Notes under the pieces: generated by a model
The model's input: the letters and a program-made list of their open reading frames with translations, nothing else
Databases searched by the model: none
What the model was told of the DNA's origin: nothing
Shown here: piece after piece, positions 37,533 to 47,208 of the stretch
Layout of the letters: every line of letters begins with the position of its first letter
How positions within the stretch are numbered: position 1 is the first letter of the stretch
From: Marinobacterium litorale DSM 23545
Lineage (GTDB): Bacteria; Pseudomonadota; Gammaproteobacteria; Pseudomonadales; Balneatricaceae
DNA: 64,000 bases
Direction: 5' to 3'
NCBI RefSeq assembly: GCF_000428985.1
Contig: NZ_AUAZ01000001.1
Coordinates: 124,001-188,000, forward strand
Position numbers and translations under genes: made by a program

Positions 37533-38198
37533 TCACTTGGCAATGCGTCTCTGCAAATCGGTCCAAAGCCCTAGCTTTCCTGAACTCCCCACGCGTTGAC
37601 CCGTGCCCCTTTCTTTGGCCAGCCAAAGCCCATCGCCATTAAAGCTATAGACCGGAACCAGGTCTTTGCGTTGATTCGCCGGAAGAATCTGTGGATTCAG
37701 GTTGTCCAGTACCAACGGTATTGAGCGAGGCTCGGGGAAATAGGTCAGCACCATATGGGCCTCGCCCCAGTTCAGCGCCTTGACATACATAATCCGCATG
37801 CGGTCATCGGGGATACCCAATTCCCGCAGCGTGAAGTACTTGGCGATCGCGTAGTCTTCACAGTCGCCGCCATAGGTAGTGAGCTTCTCAAACGGTGTGG
37901 CCCAGTAATCTTTCACCTTCCAGTGAACAATATCGGTGTAGTAAGGGATGAGGTTGAAAAAGTCATTTACCTCTTTAACCTTCTCCGCTTCGCTCAGGTT
38001 TTGATTGGACTCAACCAGGTTTTTAAGTGCGTTGAGTCGCAATACGGCCCCTTTGCCGAACTTAGCTTCAACCCGGTTTAGCAGCCCGGGGCTGAACTCC
38101 ACCAGGTTGCTTGCGACCGCGGACTGACATAGCGCCGAAGCGGCGACTAGCCAGCAGGACAGGGTCAGTGCCCGGGCGAGGTGTATCAGGCCCTTCAT
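37533..38198 (-). CDS. lapG: LapG-type periplasmic cysteine protease
   Basis: A 221-residue protein with an N-terminal signal peptide (hydrophobic about 5-28, ending near AVAS). The transglutaminase-like protease core has Cys113 in YGGDCEDYAIAKY, His148 in WGEAHMVLTY and Asp165 in LVLDNLNP, the LapG catalytic triad. LapG cuts the retention module off LapA-type adhesins, releasing cells from biofilms. Its predicted target, with a TAAG site, is the facing adhesin gene. It lies 12 bp downstream of lapD, with GGAG ahead of the ATG, in one operon. Confidence 0.94.
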   Translation of the reverse strand: MKGLIHLARALTLSCWLVAASALCQSAVASNLVEFSPGLLNRVEAKFGKGAVLRLNALKNLVESNQNLSEAEKVKEVNDFFNLIPYYTDIVHWKVKDYWATPFEKLTTYGGDCEDYAIAKYFTLRELGIPDDRMRIMYVKALNWGEAHMVLTYFPEPRSIPLVLDNLNPQILPANQRKDLVPVYSFNGDGLWLAKERGTGQRVGSSGKLGLWTDLQRRIAK

Positions 38199-38210
38199 GA
38201 GTGCACTCCG

Positions 38211-40124
38211 TTACCGGCTTGCCGCTGTCAGGCCGATTTCCCGGATCGCTTCGTAGTCGGCGTCCGACTCGACTGCTTCGGCCAGTACGTTAACGTTAAG
38301 CAGATCGCCGAGCTCTTTCATCGCTTCCACAAGACGCCGTTTCTCGGAGTCACTGCTGATATGCTCGGTATAGATCCGTGCCAGACGGATGTAGTCCAGT
38401 TTGAACGATTTAAGGTCGTTCATCGGGATGAACCGGCTTTCAAAGCGTTTGAGAATAACCTTGGCCCCGGCGCGGTGGGCGAACTCGATGAAGCTGGCGA
38501 ACGCCGGCATGTTCCGGGTCGCGCCATAGGCCGTCACACTGAAGACCAAGTGAGCGGCTTGCGCTGGATGCTCATGAAGCAAAGCGTAGACCTGGCGACG
38601 GAACTCGTTATCGGCCAATGTCGTGAACGAAAGGTTGACGGCTATATCCTGGGCCACATTATCAACCCGGATACGCTCCAGAACCTGTTTCACAATATGC
38701 AGGTCAAACTCAACGATGCGTCCCAGTGTTTCGGCTACGGAGATAAAGGTGCCGATCGGTAACGCTTCTCCATCAGAATCGAAGACCTTGGACATCGCTT
38801 CTTCAATGATGAGTTTGTCCTCGTTCCTGGAGGCAAGTGAATAAGCCTGCATACCGTAATCGATTCTGACATGTTTGTTGTCGACGATCTCGGCGACCAG
38901 TTTTTTCCACTCATCCATACTGCGCGTGTTAGCGCTGTACTCGGTGATGGCAAAACTGTTCTGGCCTATCAGACGGGCTTTTTCGTAGGCTTCCGTCGCT
39001 GCAGATACAAGAGCGGCGGTAGTGCCCTGCGGATCAAAGGCGACGCCGCCGATATGCGCGACATTTTCTCGATCATACTGTTTGCCCAGCTGGGCAAGGC
39101 GACTAAGAATTTTCTCGCACAGAGCTTCTGCACTTTTTTGGTCAGCCGAGTCGGAAATCAGAATGAACTCCGAACCCACGATTCGGTATAGAAACTGCCC
39201 ATTGGCACTTTGATCCTCGAGCCCCGCCCGAATCTGCTGGACGAATTCGCGGATAAATGTATCGACACGCTCGGAGCTGTTCTTTGCCGCCAGTTCGCCC
39301 AGCTCATGGATGCGGATGATGAACACATAGCCCTGCTGCCGGGACATGAAGCGTTCTTTCATCTCTGTTTCGAAGGTACTGCGGGTTTCCAGACCGGTCA
39401 GCTCGTCAACGCGCAGTCGCTTGCCGGTCGCTTCGAGTTTCTGGTTGAGGCCGGTGATAACCCTCTCAATCTTGTTGGACATCAGGTTCATGGCGTGGGC
39501 GACGGTTTTTATCTCCGTAGTCCAAGGCAGCTTTTCTATGGTCTCGAAACGGCCATCGGCGATGCTCAGGGCCTGGCTTTCAATGCGCTTAAGCGGTCGC
39601 AGGACCAGGCGGATCAGAAGGAACAGGATGCCGATAAAGATCGCCAGCGCTATGCAGGCAAAGATCAATGACTCGCGGGCCTGTTGCCAGAGCTTAAGAT
39701 AACCAAGGCCCGGGTGGATGGTGACGTGTACTTCGCCGCCCACAACCCAGCCGGCGTCGATTTCAGAGCTGGCGGTAACCGTTTGCATGGGTAGCAGATC
39801 AGTAAACCAGGTGGGTACGTCGTCAAAGGATTTGGGGTTGGTGCGCTGGACTAAAGTGTCGCCATCAATATTCTCCAGCCGGATCTCCAGATAGTATCCC
39901 CGGTCAAAAATGGTGTTCACCATCGTTGAAAGAATGGTGTCGTCCTGATCGAGAATGTAGGGGCTGAGCGAAAGCCCAAGGGATGTGGCCGTATCCTGGG
40001 CGTGTACCTCTGACTCGACCTGCAGGTAGTCGCGTATATTGCTGAGGCTCGTGTAGAAGTTGATCGCAAAGATAGCGAGGAACATGGCCGATACGAGCAA
40101 CAGCAGCTGCTTCGCCAGTGTCAT
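38211..40124 (-). CDS. lapD: LapD-type c-di-GMP receptor controlling LapG
   Basis: A 637-residue inner-membrane protein: helix 1 at about 7-27, periplasmic LapD/MoxY-type domain at 28-150, helix 2 at 153-174 and HAMP at 175-227. A GGDEF-like domain spans about 238-395, where the motif is GSEF at 317-320, and an EAL-like domain about 405-635, where the motif is EAM and several metal ligands are missing. Both enzyme domains therefore look inactive, as in LapD, which binds c-di-GMP and then holds LapG in the periplasm. The C-terminus stops at GLTAASR, about 20 residues before the usual EAL ending. It is the first gene of the lapD-lapG pair. Confidence 0.92.
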   Translation of the reverse strand: MTLAKQLLLLVSAMFLAIFAINFYTSLSNIRDYLQVESEVHAQDTATSLGLSLSPYILDQDDTILSTMVNTIFDRGYYLEIRLENIDGDTLVQRTNPKSFDDVPTWFTDLLPMQTVTASSEIDAGWVVGGEVHVTIHPGLGYLKLWQQARESLIFACIALAIFIGILFLLIRLVLRPLKRIESQALSIADGRFETIEKLPWTTEIKTVAHAMNLMSNKIERVITGLNQKLEATGKRLRVDELTGLETRSTFETEMKERFMSRQQGYVFIIRIHELGELAAKNSSERVDTFIREFVQQIRAGLEDQSANGQFLYRIVGSEFILISDSADQKSAEALCEKILSRLAQLGKQYDRENVAHIGGVAFDPQGTTAALVSAATEAYEKARLIGQNSFAITEYSANTRSMDEWKKLVAEIVDNKHVRIDYGMQAYSLASRNEDKLIIEEAMSKVFDSDGEALPIGTFISVAETLGRIVEFDLHIVKQVLERIRVDNVAQDIAVNLSFTTLADNEFRRQVYALLHEHPAQAAHLVFSVTAYGATRNMPAFASFIEFAHRAGAKVILKRFESRFIPMNDLKSFKLDYIRLARIYTEHISSDSEKRRLVEAMKELGDLLNVNVLAEAVESDADYEAIREIGLTAASR

Positions 40125-40186
40125 CGATTGACTCCCTTCTCGATAATAAGCGCCAAAATTCGTAAAGGGAGTCTGATGAGCTCAGG

Positions 40187-41920
40187 CTAGCCTGCCAGCC
40201 AAGCTGTTTGATAGGGCTGAAGCTCCAGCGTTCCCATCCGGTCATTGTAGACCTGATCGCTGAGAAGGTCGCGCCATTCCTCGTTATGGGGCAGGTTAAT
40301 TGCCGATAGCGAAACCGATTGAGAGTGGTCCGTAATATTGCTGATGGCAAAAATATGCTGGTTTCCGTCCAGGCTCTGACGCCAGAGTGCCACGATGGCA
40401 TCGCCGAGCTGCAGCGTGAATTGCGGCCCGTTGGGGTGAAATGCCGGTTGCGACCGGCGCAGTGCAATCAGTTTTCGGAGGCGGCTCAACACCTGTGCAT
40501 GATTATTGAGCGGGTCGGCCAACGCGGATTCCAGCTCGTCGCTGTCCCACTGGTGCCGGTTGATTGCACGATTATGCTGTGACAGCTCCACCCGACGGTA
40601 ATCGTTTTCGGTACTCAGAAGACTGTGGATGTAAAACGCAGGAATGCCCTCCATGGCCAGCATGATGGCATGGGCGCAAATAAAGCGCTCGATCTGCCAG
40701 CTGTCTTCCCCCTGGAGAGTGCCTCGCATGGCGTCGAACAGGGCCACATTGATCTCGTAGGGACGCACTTGCCCGGTAGCGAGGGAACGCCAGGATATTT
40801 TGGCGCCGAACTGTTCCAGAGCCCTGACCATCTGGTTGACCTCGTGTTCGTTGAGCAGTCCTTCCACCGGACGCAGGCCGATGCCATCGTGTGAGGCGAT
40901 AAAGTTAAGATAACAGGTACCCTGCTGAGTGGGAGGCATACCCATCAGCCAGGTTCGGATCGCGCTGCTGTTACCGGTCAGCAGGGTATTAACCAGTAAC
41001 GGGGGGAGCGAAAAATTGTAGATACTGTGCGCTTCGTTGGCGTTACCGAAGTAGGAGAGGTTCTCCTGATTGGGAATGTTGGTTTCGGTAATGATGATTG
41101 AGCCCGGTTTGGCGTGTTCGACCAATAAGCGCAGCAGGCGGATGACTTCGTGGGTTTCCGGCAGGTTGATACAGGGCGTGCCCAGCTCTTTCCAGAGAAA
41201 GGCCACTGCATCCAGGCGAATGATGCGCACGCCGTGATCGAGATACTTGCGCAGAATGCCGACAAACTCCAGAAGCACCGCTGGGTTGCTGAAATCCAGG
41301 TCAACCTGATCGTGGCTGAAAGTGCACCAGACGTAGCGGGTGCCGTTGAGGGTTTCCACTTCCTTGAGCAGCGGTGAGGTGCGAGGGCGCACGACCTGGC
41401 TGATATCGTCTTCAGGCGATGCGAGGCGGAAGTAATCACGGCCCGGCTCCCGGTCTGCCTTGAAATTTTCGAACCAGAGGCTGCGGCTGGAGCAGTGGTT
41501 GATCACCAGATCCGCCATCAGATCAAATTCGCTGGCGATCGCTTCGATATCACGCCACTCACCGAGGCCGTCATTCACCTCCACATAGTTGATTACCGAG
41601 AAGCCATCATCTGAGCTCCACGGAAAGAAGGGAAGGATATGAACAGCGCTTATGGTGTCTCTGAGGTGCTTATGCAGAAAGCCTTTGAGTGTGGCTAGTG
41701 GTTTCTCCTTCTCATTCAGTATGCTGTCACCGTAGCTGATCAGTAGCGTGGTGCCTTCGTCCCAGAGGTTTTCATGAGGGGGAGGCGCACAGCATCCGGC
41801 GTCAAGCCCCATACGCTCAACCACCTGGTCGGTGAGAAGGTCGTTGCTACCCCTGGGGTAGATGGCGTCCAGGTGAGCATGGATGCGTTGTTTCAGCTGT
41901 ACCAGCTCGGTGGCGCTCAT
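40187..41920 (-). CDS. GH13_18 phosphorylase, probably glucosylglycerate phosphorylase
   Basis: A 577-residue enzyme of the sucrose-phosphorylase subfamily (GH13_18). Visible are [33 protein letters not shown], nucleophile Asp237 in IRLDAVAF, acid/base Glu279 in IITETNIPN, and [12 protein letters not shown]. It would normally be labelled sucrose phosphorylase. It overlaps gpgS by 4 bp and gpgP is just upstream, and the GH13_18 family includes characterised glucosylglycerate phosphorylases, so reversible phosphorolysis of glucosylglycerate is the better prediction. It would recover glucose 1-phosphate and glycerate when the solute is no longer needed. The substrate call comes from context; the fold and catalytic residues are seen. 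Confidence 0.85.
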   Translation of the reverse strand: MSATELVQLKQRIHAHLDAIYPRGSNDLLTDQVVERMGLDAGCCAPPPHENLWDEGTTLLISYGDSILNEKEKPLATLKGFLHKHLRDTISAVHILPFFPWSSDDGFSVINYVEVNDGLGEWRDIEAIASEFDLMADLVINHCSSRSLWFENFKADREPGRDYFRLASPEDDISQVVRPRTSPLLKEVETLNGTRYVWCTFSHDQVDLDFSNPAVLLEFVGILRKYLDHGVRIIRLDAVAFLWKELGTPCINLPETHEVIRLLRLLVEHAKPGSIIITETNIPNQENLSYFGNANEAHSIYNFSLPPLLVNTLLTGNSSAIRTWLMGMPPTQQGTCYLNFIASHDGIGLRPVEGLLNEHEVNQMVRALEQFGAKISWRSLATGQVRPYEINVALFDAMRGTLQGEDSWQIERFICAHAIMLAMEGIPAFYIHSLLSTENDYRRVELSQHNRAINRHQWDSDELESALADPLNNHAQVLSRLRKLIALRRSQPAFHPNGPQFTLQLGDAIVALWRQSLDGNQHIFAISNITDHSQSVSLSAINLPHNEEWRDLLSDQVYNDRMGTLELQPYQTAWLAG

Positions 41921-43140
41921 GCAGAAAACTCCTGTGTATCTGCCTCCACGGCTTCAATCAGGCGCTCGAAGATATCGGGTACCGCGCTGCTGACCCGGTT
42001 CCAGCTGGGGATAAACGGAGTTTCCATGGGTTTGCTGAGGAAGTCTTCGCCGGCGCGCATCACGTTGCGAGCGAACATCTCCACCGCCAGCTCCTCATTG
42101 TGAATATCGAACTCCAGGCCATTGATCAACGCGTCGTTGCGATAGGTCTCCACAAAATCCAGCGCGATGCGGAAGTAGGTGGCTTTGAGTGTCCTGAACA
42201 GCTCCTGGTTAAATACCACGCCCTGAGTTGCGAGCTTGCGGAACATCGATTTACTGATGTCGATCGACATCTTGGAGAGACCGGCTTCCGCGTTTTCCGC
42301 CGACATGGGTTGATGCTTGTGGTCGTAGGTCTGGGCGATATCCACCTGGCAGATTCGATTGTGGCTGTAGTTACGGTTCATTTCCGACAGCATACCCACT
42401 TCCAGCCCCCAGTCGCTGGGAATTCGGATGTCATTGATGACGTCGCGGCGGAACGAAAACTCCCCGGCCAGCGGGTAACGAAATGAGTCCATGAACTCCA
42501 GGTATTCCGTGGGCCCGAACACTTTCTTCAAAGCACGTATCAAGGGTGTCACCAGCAGGCGGCTGACACGACCGTTGATGCGGCCATCGGCAACACGGGC
42601 GTAATACCCTTTGCAGAACTCGTAGTTGAAACTGGGGTTGGCGACAGGATAGATCAGCCGGGCCAGCAGGCCCCGGTCGTAGGTCAGGATATCGCAGTCG
42701 TGCAGGGCGACCGACTCGGCGCGGCCGGTGGCCAGTACATAGCCCAGGCAATACCAGACGTTTCGACCCTTGCCCGGCTCCCGGGGTGCCAGATCCAGTT
42801 CGCTCAGGCAGCGATCGATCTCCCTGAGCCTGGGGCCGTCGTTCCAGAGCACGCGGTGGTGCTGAGGCAAGCGGTTAAAGAATGAGAGCGCGCTGCGGTA
42901 TTGCGCCTCATCGGCGCGGTCCAGGCCGATGACTATCTCGTTGAGATAGGGAACCTTGCAGAGATCATCCAGTATTTTCGGTAGCGCCGGACCTTCCAAC
43001 TCCGAGTAGAGCGAAGGCAGGACCAGCGACATGGGGCGCTGCTTGCCATAGCGCGTCAGCTCCGACTCCATCTCGCCCAGCGGACGGTCGCAAAGGTTAT
43101 GGAGCGTTGTTATTACACCGTTTTGATAAAAATCGCCCAT
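41917..43140 (-). CDS. gpgS: Glucosyl-3-phosphoglycerate synthase (GT81)
   Basis: A 407-residue GT-A enzyme. It shows [48 protein letters not shown] and the metal-binding [12 protein letters not shown], then [16 protein letters not shown] and [12 protein letters not shown], the pattern of bacterial GpgS. It transfers glucose from NDP-glucose to 3-phosphoglycerate. AGGAGA precedes the ATG. It lies between gpgP and the phosphorylase gene; the 4-bp overlap with the latter indicates coupled translation. Confidence 0.9.
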   Translation of the reverse strand: MGDFYQNGVITTLHNLCDRPLGEMESELTRYGKQRPMSLVLPSLYSELEGPALPKILDDLCKVPYLNEIVIGLDRADEAQYRSALSFFNRLPQHHRVLWNDGPRLREIDRCLSELDLAPREPGKGRNVWYCLGYVLATGRAESVALHDCDILTYDRGLLARLIYPVANPSFNYEFCKGYYARVADGRINGRVSRLLVTPLIRALKKVFGPTEYLEFMDSFRYPLAGEFSFRRDVINDIRIPSDWGLEVGMLSEMNRNYSHNRICQVDIAQTYDHKHQPMSAENAEAGLSKMSIDISKSMFRKLATQGVVFNQELFRTLKATYFRIALDFVETYRNDALINGLEFDIHNEELAVEMFARNVMRAGEDFLSKPMETPFIPSWNRVSSAVPDIFERLIEAVEADTQEFSA

Positions 43141-43190
43141 GGTTCTCTCCTGTCAGGCGGGGGATGACAGTCTGACCCCACCACATGGAG

Positions 43191-44033
43191 TCAGGGAGCG
43201 CCGTAACGATCTAGCAGTTTTTGGACCACATCGTTCCATCCCTGGGCACCTGTGCGCTCGCTGTAGATCACTTCAGGGGCGGAAATCTCCGGTGCCGGAC
43301 GAGCACGGTTGGCGATCAGGACGGCGATATCAGCGGCTTCGAGCATGGCGATATCGTTATCGCTATCTCCCAGCGCGATAACAACCGGCGTATCGCCAAA
43401 TACCGGACGGTAAAGCAGCTTGAGTCGTTCCAGTGCAGCGCCCTTGTTGGCTTCGGCGCCGAGTATGCTAAGGAAACGTCCGCCCTGAAGGCCGTGCAGA
43501 TCGTGGTCAGCCAGCTCCGCCAGGAACTCTCGGCGTTTCTCATCGCTGTCTTGCCATAAAACGGCTTCGGAATAGCGCCGTTTGAGGGCCAGCGGAGCTG
43601 CTTCGGCGGACAGGCCCGTCTGTTTTTGCAGTTCCTCCTGAGTCCAGTCGCTGAAGGTTTCAAACCGGTATTTCTGTTTGAGCTGGGTCAGCAGGTCGCG
43701 TATTTCGGCAACACCCACACCCAGCGGCAGCTCTACGTATCCTTCGGTGATCTCTGTGGTTGTCCCCTCAAGGTGCATATGCTGCTCTGGAATGCACAGC
43801 GCAGAGCCGTTTTCGATAATAAAAGGATCCGTATTGCCAAGCGCTTCACGCAGCTGCAGGAGTTCCGCCCGGGTTTTGCTGGTATTCAGAATCACCGGTA
43901 TACCCGCGGCGTGGGCACGCTCCAGAGCCGGAACTGCCTCATCAAAGCGGTAGTCCTCATGGTTGAGCATGGTGCCGTCCAGGTCGGTGACAATAAGTAG
44001 CGGTTCAGTTTTTTGTGAGATGATCTCGGTCAT
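43191..44033 (-). CDS. gpgP: Glucosyl/mannosyl-3-phosphoglycerate phosphatase (HAD-IIB)
   Basis: About 280 residues from ATG 44033 (a GTG at 44054 would add seven). HAD motifs are VTDLDGTML, VILNTSKTRAEL, and ALGDSDNDIAMLEAAD; the SKTRAEL loop and the FIIENGSALCIP segment are typical of the MpgP family of HAD-IIB enzymes. It removes phosphate from the product of GpgS to give glucosylglycerate. It is the first gene of the operon, 50 bp upstream of gpgS. Confidence 0.88.
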   Translation of the reverse strand: MTEIISQKTEPLLIVTDLDGTMLNHEDYRFDEAVPALERAHAAGIPVILNTSKTRAELLQLREALGNTDPFIIENGSALCIPEQHMHLEGTTTEITEGYVELPLGVGVAEIRDLLTQLKQKYRFETFSDWTQEELQKQTGLSAEAAPLALKRRYSEAVLWQDSDEKRREFLAELADHDLHGLQGGRFLSILGAEANKGAALERLKLLYRPVFGDTPVVIALGDSDNDIAMLEAADIAVLIANRARPAPEISAPEVIYSERTGAQGWNDVVQKLLDRYGAP

Positions 44034-44465
44034 AACGTTGTTGTTCCGGTGCACCTCGGAGTGGGTGCTGCCGGATCACTCTCCTGACAATGTTCGGTGA
44101 AATAATTGTTCTGCTACATGGGTTATAGCAATTAATCGCCATAAGTCCCATGGGTGACCTCAAGACTGCCCCGGATCAGGCATTAGAATTTATATTGTGC
44201 ACTCATATGGTGCGTTTTGTGGTTTTCGGTGAGTGATTAAATAGAGCCTATAATGTAACTAACTTTCATCAGCTCGGTTTTAGAGGCTTGCTTCTCGCAA
44301 CTGGCGAGATGCGTCTGACTAAAGTCTAACTTGCTGAAGTCTCGGTAGTTTCATGTGAATAGTGGTTTTTGCGGGTTTTGCCTGTTGTAGATACAGGTAA
44401 TTGAGTTACGTTTTTGTTATTATTTGTTTCTGTGCGAAGAGGCTTGTAAGGATCCTAGGAGCTCC
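44034..44465 (+). promoter_or_regulatory. Divergent control region between gpgP and hexR
   Basis: A 432-bp A/T-rich stretch, richer than its surroundings, between two divergent genes. It contains a perfect TATAAT at 44249-44254 for the plus strand without a good -35 box. It also contains an inverted repeat CCTGT-N7-ACAGG at 44381-44397, 69 bp before hexR, in a position suited to an operator. I could not find a clean HexR consensus. No ORF is supported. Confidence 0.45.
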
Positions 44466-45341
44466 ATGACCCCATTTAATCTCGTTCATGAAATTGACGC
44501 CGCTTTGGAGAGTCTAAACCGCTCGGAAAAGAAAGTCGCCGAGGTGATCCTGGCTGATCCACAGGCTGCCACACGTGCCTCTATCGCGGTTTTAGCGAAG
44601 GCGGCCCAGGTCAGTGAACCGACGGTAAACCGATTTTGTAAGCGTTTTAATACCGCGGGGTTTCCTGATTTCAAGTTGCATCTGGCGCAGGCCTTGGCCA
44701 GTGGCGTGCCGTATGTGACGCGTAATGTGGAGCCGGATGATACGGCCGAGCTCTACACGCCCAAGATTTTTGAGGCCACCATGGCGAGCCTGTCGATCGC
44801 CAAAGAGCGGTTGAACCCCAGCGATATAAATCTGGCGGTGGACCAGCTCATCCAGGCCAAGCAGATCGCCTTCTATGGGTTGGGTGCGTGCGGCTCTGTG
44901 GCGCAGGACGCACAGCATAAGTTCTTTCGTTTCAATATTCCGGTGGTTGCCTATGATGACGTCATGATGCAGCGGATGGTGGCAGCGGCGTCAGGTACTG
45001 GTGACGTGATCGTGATTTTTTCCAGCACCGGGCGCACGCGAGAGTTAGTCGATGTGGCAGCGGTGGCGCGTGAAAGCGGTGCCACCGTCGTCGGCATCAC
45101 AAATCCGGATTCCCCACTGACGCGCCACTGTACCATCGTTCTCGGTGTTGATGAGCCGGAAGACACCGACATTTACATGCCGATGATGTCGCGTATTGTG
45201 CAACTGGTGGTTGTCGATATTCTGGCAACGGGGGTTACATTGCGACGCGGCCCGGATTTCCTGCCGCATTTAAAGCGCATCAAACAAAGTCTGAAGGATA
45301 CACGTTATCCGGCAACGCCTCGGCGCGAGGATGCTGAGTAA
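44466..45341 (+). CDS. hexR: HexR-like RpiR-family transcriptional regulator
   Basis: A 291-residue protein with an N-terminal RpiR helix-turn-helix (about 1-77, [20 protein letters not shown] and [13 protein letters not shown]) and a C-terminal SIS sugar-phosphate domain (about 125-255, [20 protein letters not shown] and [14 protein letters not shown]). This matches HexR, which senses 2-keto-3-deoxy-6-phosphogluconate and controls central carbon genes in gammaproteobacteria. ATG 44466 has TAGGAG five bases upstream. It is divergent from the glucosylglycerate operon and could control it, which is inference. Confidence 0.85.
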   Translation: MTPFNLVHEIDAALESLNRSEKKVAEVILADPQAATRASIAVLAKAAQVSEPTVNRFCKRFNTAGFPDFKLHLAQALASGVPYVTRNVEPDDTAELYTPKIFEATMASLSIAKERLNPSDINLAVDQLIQAKQIAFYGLGACGSVAQDAQHKFFRFNIPVVAYDDVMMQRMVAAASGTGDVIVIFSSTGRTRELVDVAAVARESGATVVGITNPDSPLTRHCTIVLGVDEPEDTDIYMPMMSRIVQLVVVDILATGVTLRRGPDFLPHLKRIKQSLKDTRYPATPRREDAE

Positions 45342-45407
45342 ACGAGACGGATGAGCCCGGCTCGGGTGTCGTATCCTCGGAAAGATAACCGGTCCAAGGA
45401 GTCAGCT

Positions 45408-46532
45408 ATGTCTGCAGTCCTGTTCAATAGTCACAGCACGGCCGACGGTCAAATAATTATGGAGGTTGTGCTCAACGCAGAGCGCAGCCTGAACGCGCTC
45501 AGTCTGGAGATGATTGGCCTGATAGGGGCCAGGCTTACTCAGTGGGAGGGTGATGATCAGGTTCGTGCCGTGGTGCTTAGAGGAGCGGGCAGCAAGGCGT
45601 TCTGTGCCGGCGGTGACGTGGTCGCGCTGTACCATGCGTTAAAAAGCGGCAGTGACCGGGATACGGCTCGACGCTACTTTGAAGCGGAGTACAGGCTGGA
45701 CTATCAACTCCATACCTATTCCAAGCCGTTGATCTGCTGGGGTGATGGGATTGTCATGGGTGGGGGTATGGGGCTGCTCAGCGGTTGCAGTCAGCGTGTC
45801 GTGACCGAGCACTCAATGCTGGCGATGCCGGAGGTGACTATCGGTCTGTTTCCGGATGTGGGGGCAAGCTGGTTTCTGAATCGGCTACCGGGGCGTTTGG
45901 GGCTGTTTTTGGCGATGACCGGAAACCCTGTGAACGCCGCTGACGCTATCTACCTGGGTCTGGCAGACCGCTTCATCACCTCCGATCGTTACGCGTTCAT
46001 GCTTGAACAGTTGTGCGAGCAGGTTTGGACCGGCGAAGACGCGGAGCGACTGGTCAGCCGCGTTTTACGCACGCTCGAGGCGGAAAGTAAATCGCAGTTC
46101 AGCCCACACTCGCCGGTACGTGATCACTTCGATCTGATTCAGGATATCACCGACCAGGACAGTGTGGACGCCGTTGTTGAAGCATTGCTCGCGACCGAAA
46201 CCAATGATAAATGGATAGAACGGGCTCAGAACGCCGTACGTAAGGGTAGCGCGCTGTCGCTTTGGTTGATCGATCGCCAGCTGCGGCGATGCCGCTCTCT
46301 TTCCTTACGTGAGTGCTTTGCCGAAGAGCTGAATCTGGCGGTTCAATGTGCATTGCATCGGGAGTTTCCGGAGGGGGTTCGGGCATTGCTGGTGGATAAG
46401 GATCGCAAGCCGCAGTGGACGTTCGCGTCGGCCGGTGGTGTGAGTAAGCAAGCGGTAGATCAATTCTTTGAGCCGGTTTGGCCGGAAAGCCCGTTGGCGG
46501 ATCTGCCGAAGCCGGATGTGGCGGCCGATTAA
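45408..46532 (+). CDS. Enoyl-CoA hydratase/isomerase family, 3-hydroxyisobutyryl-CoA hydrolase-like
   Basis: A 374-residue crotonase-fold protein from ATG 45408 (CAAGGAG upstream). It has LRGAGSKAFCAGGDVVALY for oxyanion-hole formation, then ICWGDGIVMGGGMGLLSGCSQRV, and ALAMPEVTIGLFPDVGASWFL. Length and the GxVMGGGxGL plus E-x-x-I-G-x-F-P-D motifs fit the HIBYL-CoA hydrolase/hydratase branch better than short-chain enoyl-CoA hydratase. Valine breakdown is the usual role, but no other valine genes are near, so the substrate stays open. Located 66 bp after hexR, it may share its transcript. Confidence 0.8.
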   Translation: MSAVLFNSHSTADGQIIMEVVLNAERSLNALSLEMIGLIGARLTQWEGDDQVRAVVLRGAGSKAFCAGGDVVALYHALKSGSDRDTARRYFEAEYRLDYQLHTYSKPLICWGDGIVMGGGMGLLSGCSQRVVTEHSMLAMPEVTIGLFPDVGASWFLNRLPGRLGLFLAMTGNPVNAADAIYLGLADRFITSDRYAFMLEQLCEQVWTGEDAERLVSRVLRTLEAESKSQFSPHSPVRDHFDLIQDITDQDSVDAVVEALLATETNDKWIERAQNAVRKGSALSLWLIDRQLRRCRSLSLRECFAEELNLAVQCALHREFPEGVRALLVDKDRKPQWTFASAGGVSKQAVDQFFEPVWPESPLADLPKPDVAAD

Positions 46533-46690
46533 AATCTGAGCACATTTCTTGCTTGGTCTGTTGGCAGGATATTTCGAAGCCATCGGGTGAGGGTGATGCC
46601 AGCACAGTCGTTGCGCGATCCGGGTTTTCTCAATCACTCTCCGATCTGAGCCTGTTGTTTGGGGTTGAATTCGGTTTTATGGAGGTGACT

Positions 46691-47035
46691 ATGAGTAGCG
46701 ATTATCAGAAAGCAGAGCCGAAGCCGGAATTTACAGTGCGGCGTAAGCTGAAATTTGAGTGTGACAATGAGCAGCAGTGCCATCGCGCGCTTGAACATTT
46801 ACGGAATATGTCTGCTGTCGTATCGGCAGAGTGCGAGGCTGATAGGCTGTGTTTGAAATATGATGCGGCGTTGGTCCAGCTGGATCAGTTGCTGGACTTG
46901 ATCGAGCCTGCCGGGTTAACGCTCCGTAACGGGTGGCTTGATCGTGTCAGACTTGGCTTTTACCGCATGACGGATCGAAATACTTATGATGCGGCGAGGC
47001 ATGTGCCGCACTGTTGCAGTAAATCGCCCAAATAG
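46691..47035 (+). CDS. Unrecognised 114-residue protein, possible HMA-like fold
   Basis: I do not recognise this gene. ATG 46691 is preceded by a full GGAGGTGA, so it is expressed. The middle (RRKLKFECDNEQQCHRALEHL, then VVSAECEADRLCLKYDA, then LDQLLDLIEPAGL) alternates strand-helix-strand-strand-helix like a heavy-metal-associated or ACT-like ferredoxin fold, but the CxxC metal motif is missing. The C-terminus is basic and ends HVPHCCSKSPK with two adjacent Cys. An ATG at 46679 is a possible alternative start. The function cannot be inferred from neighbours. Confidence 0.75.
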   Translation: MSSDYQKAEPKPEFTVRRKLKFECDNEQQCHRALEHLRNMSAVVSAECEADRLCLKYDAALVQLDQLLDLIEPAGLTLRNGWLDRVRLGFYRMTDRNTYDAARHVPHCCSKSPK

Positions 47036-47208
47036 GTTGGGAGGCCGCATGGAAATAGCGGTGCTGCATTATTCAGCCAATAAAAAACTTCAGAGTTTAC
47101 CGGTATGGCGGTAGACTTGCGCAAACGCAGGTTTCGCCCGCGCCTGCTTGTATCCGCCGGGATATTCGGTGTGGCCTTTCTATAATACTTTGCTTGGCAC
47201 CGTTCAGG

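Noticed and set aside
40187-41920. Plain sucrose phosphorylase assignment
   Set aside because: The fold fits, but the overlap with gpgS and proximity of gpgP make glucosylglycerate the more likely substrate; sucrose remains possible.
47181-47186. Perfect TATAAT as a promoter for the 47209 gene
   Set aside because: No -35 box at 16-18 bp; the nearest TTGTAT is 27 bp away, so it is not reported as a promoter.
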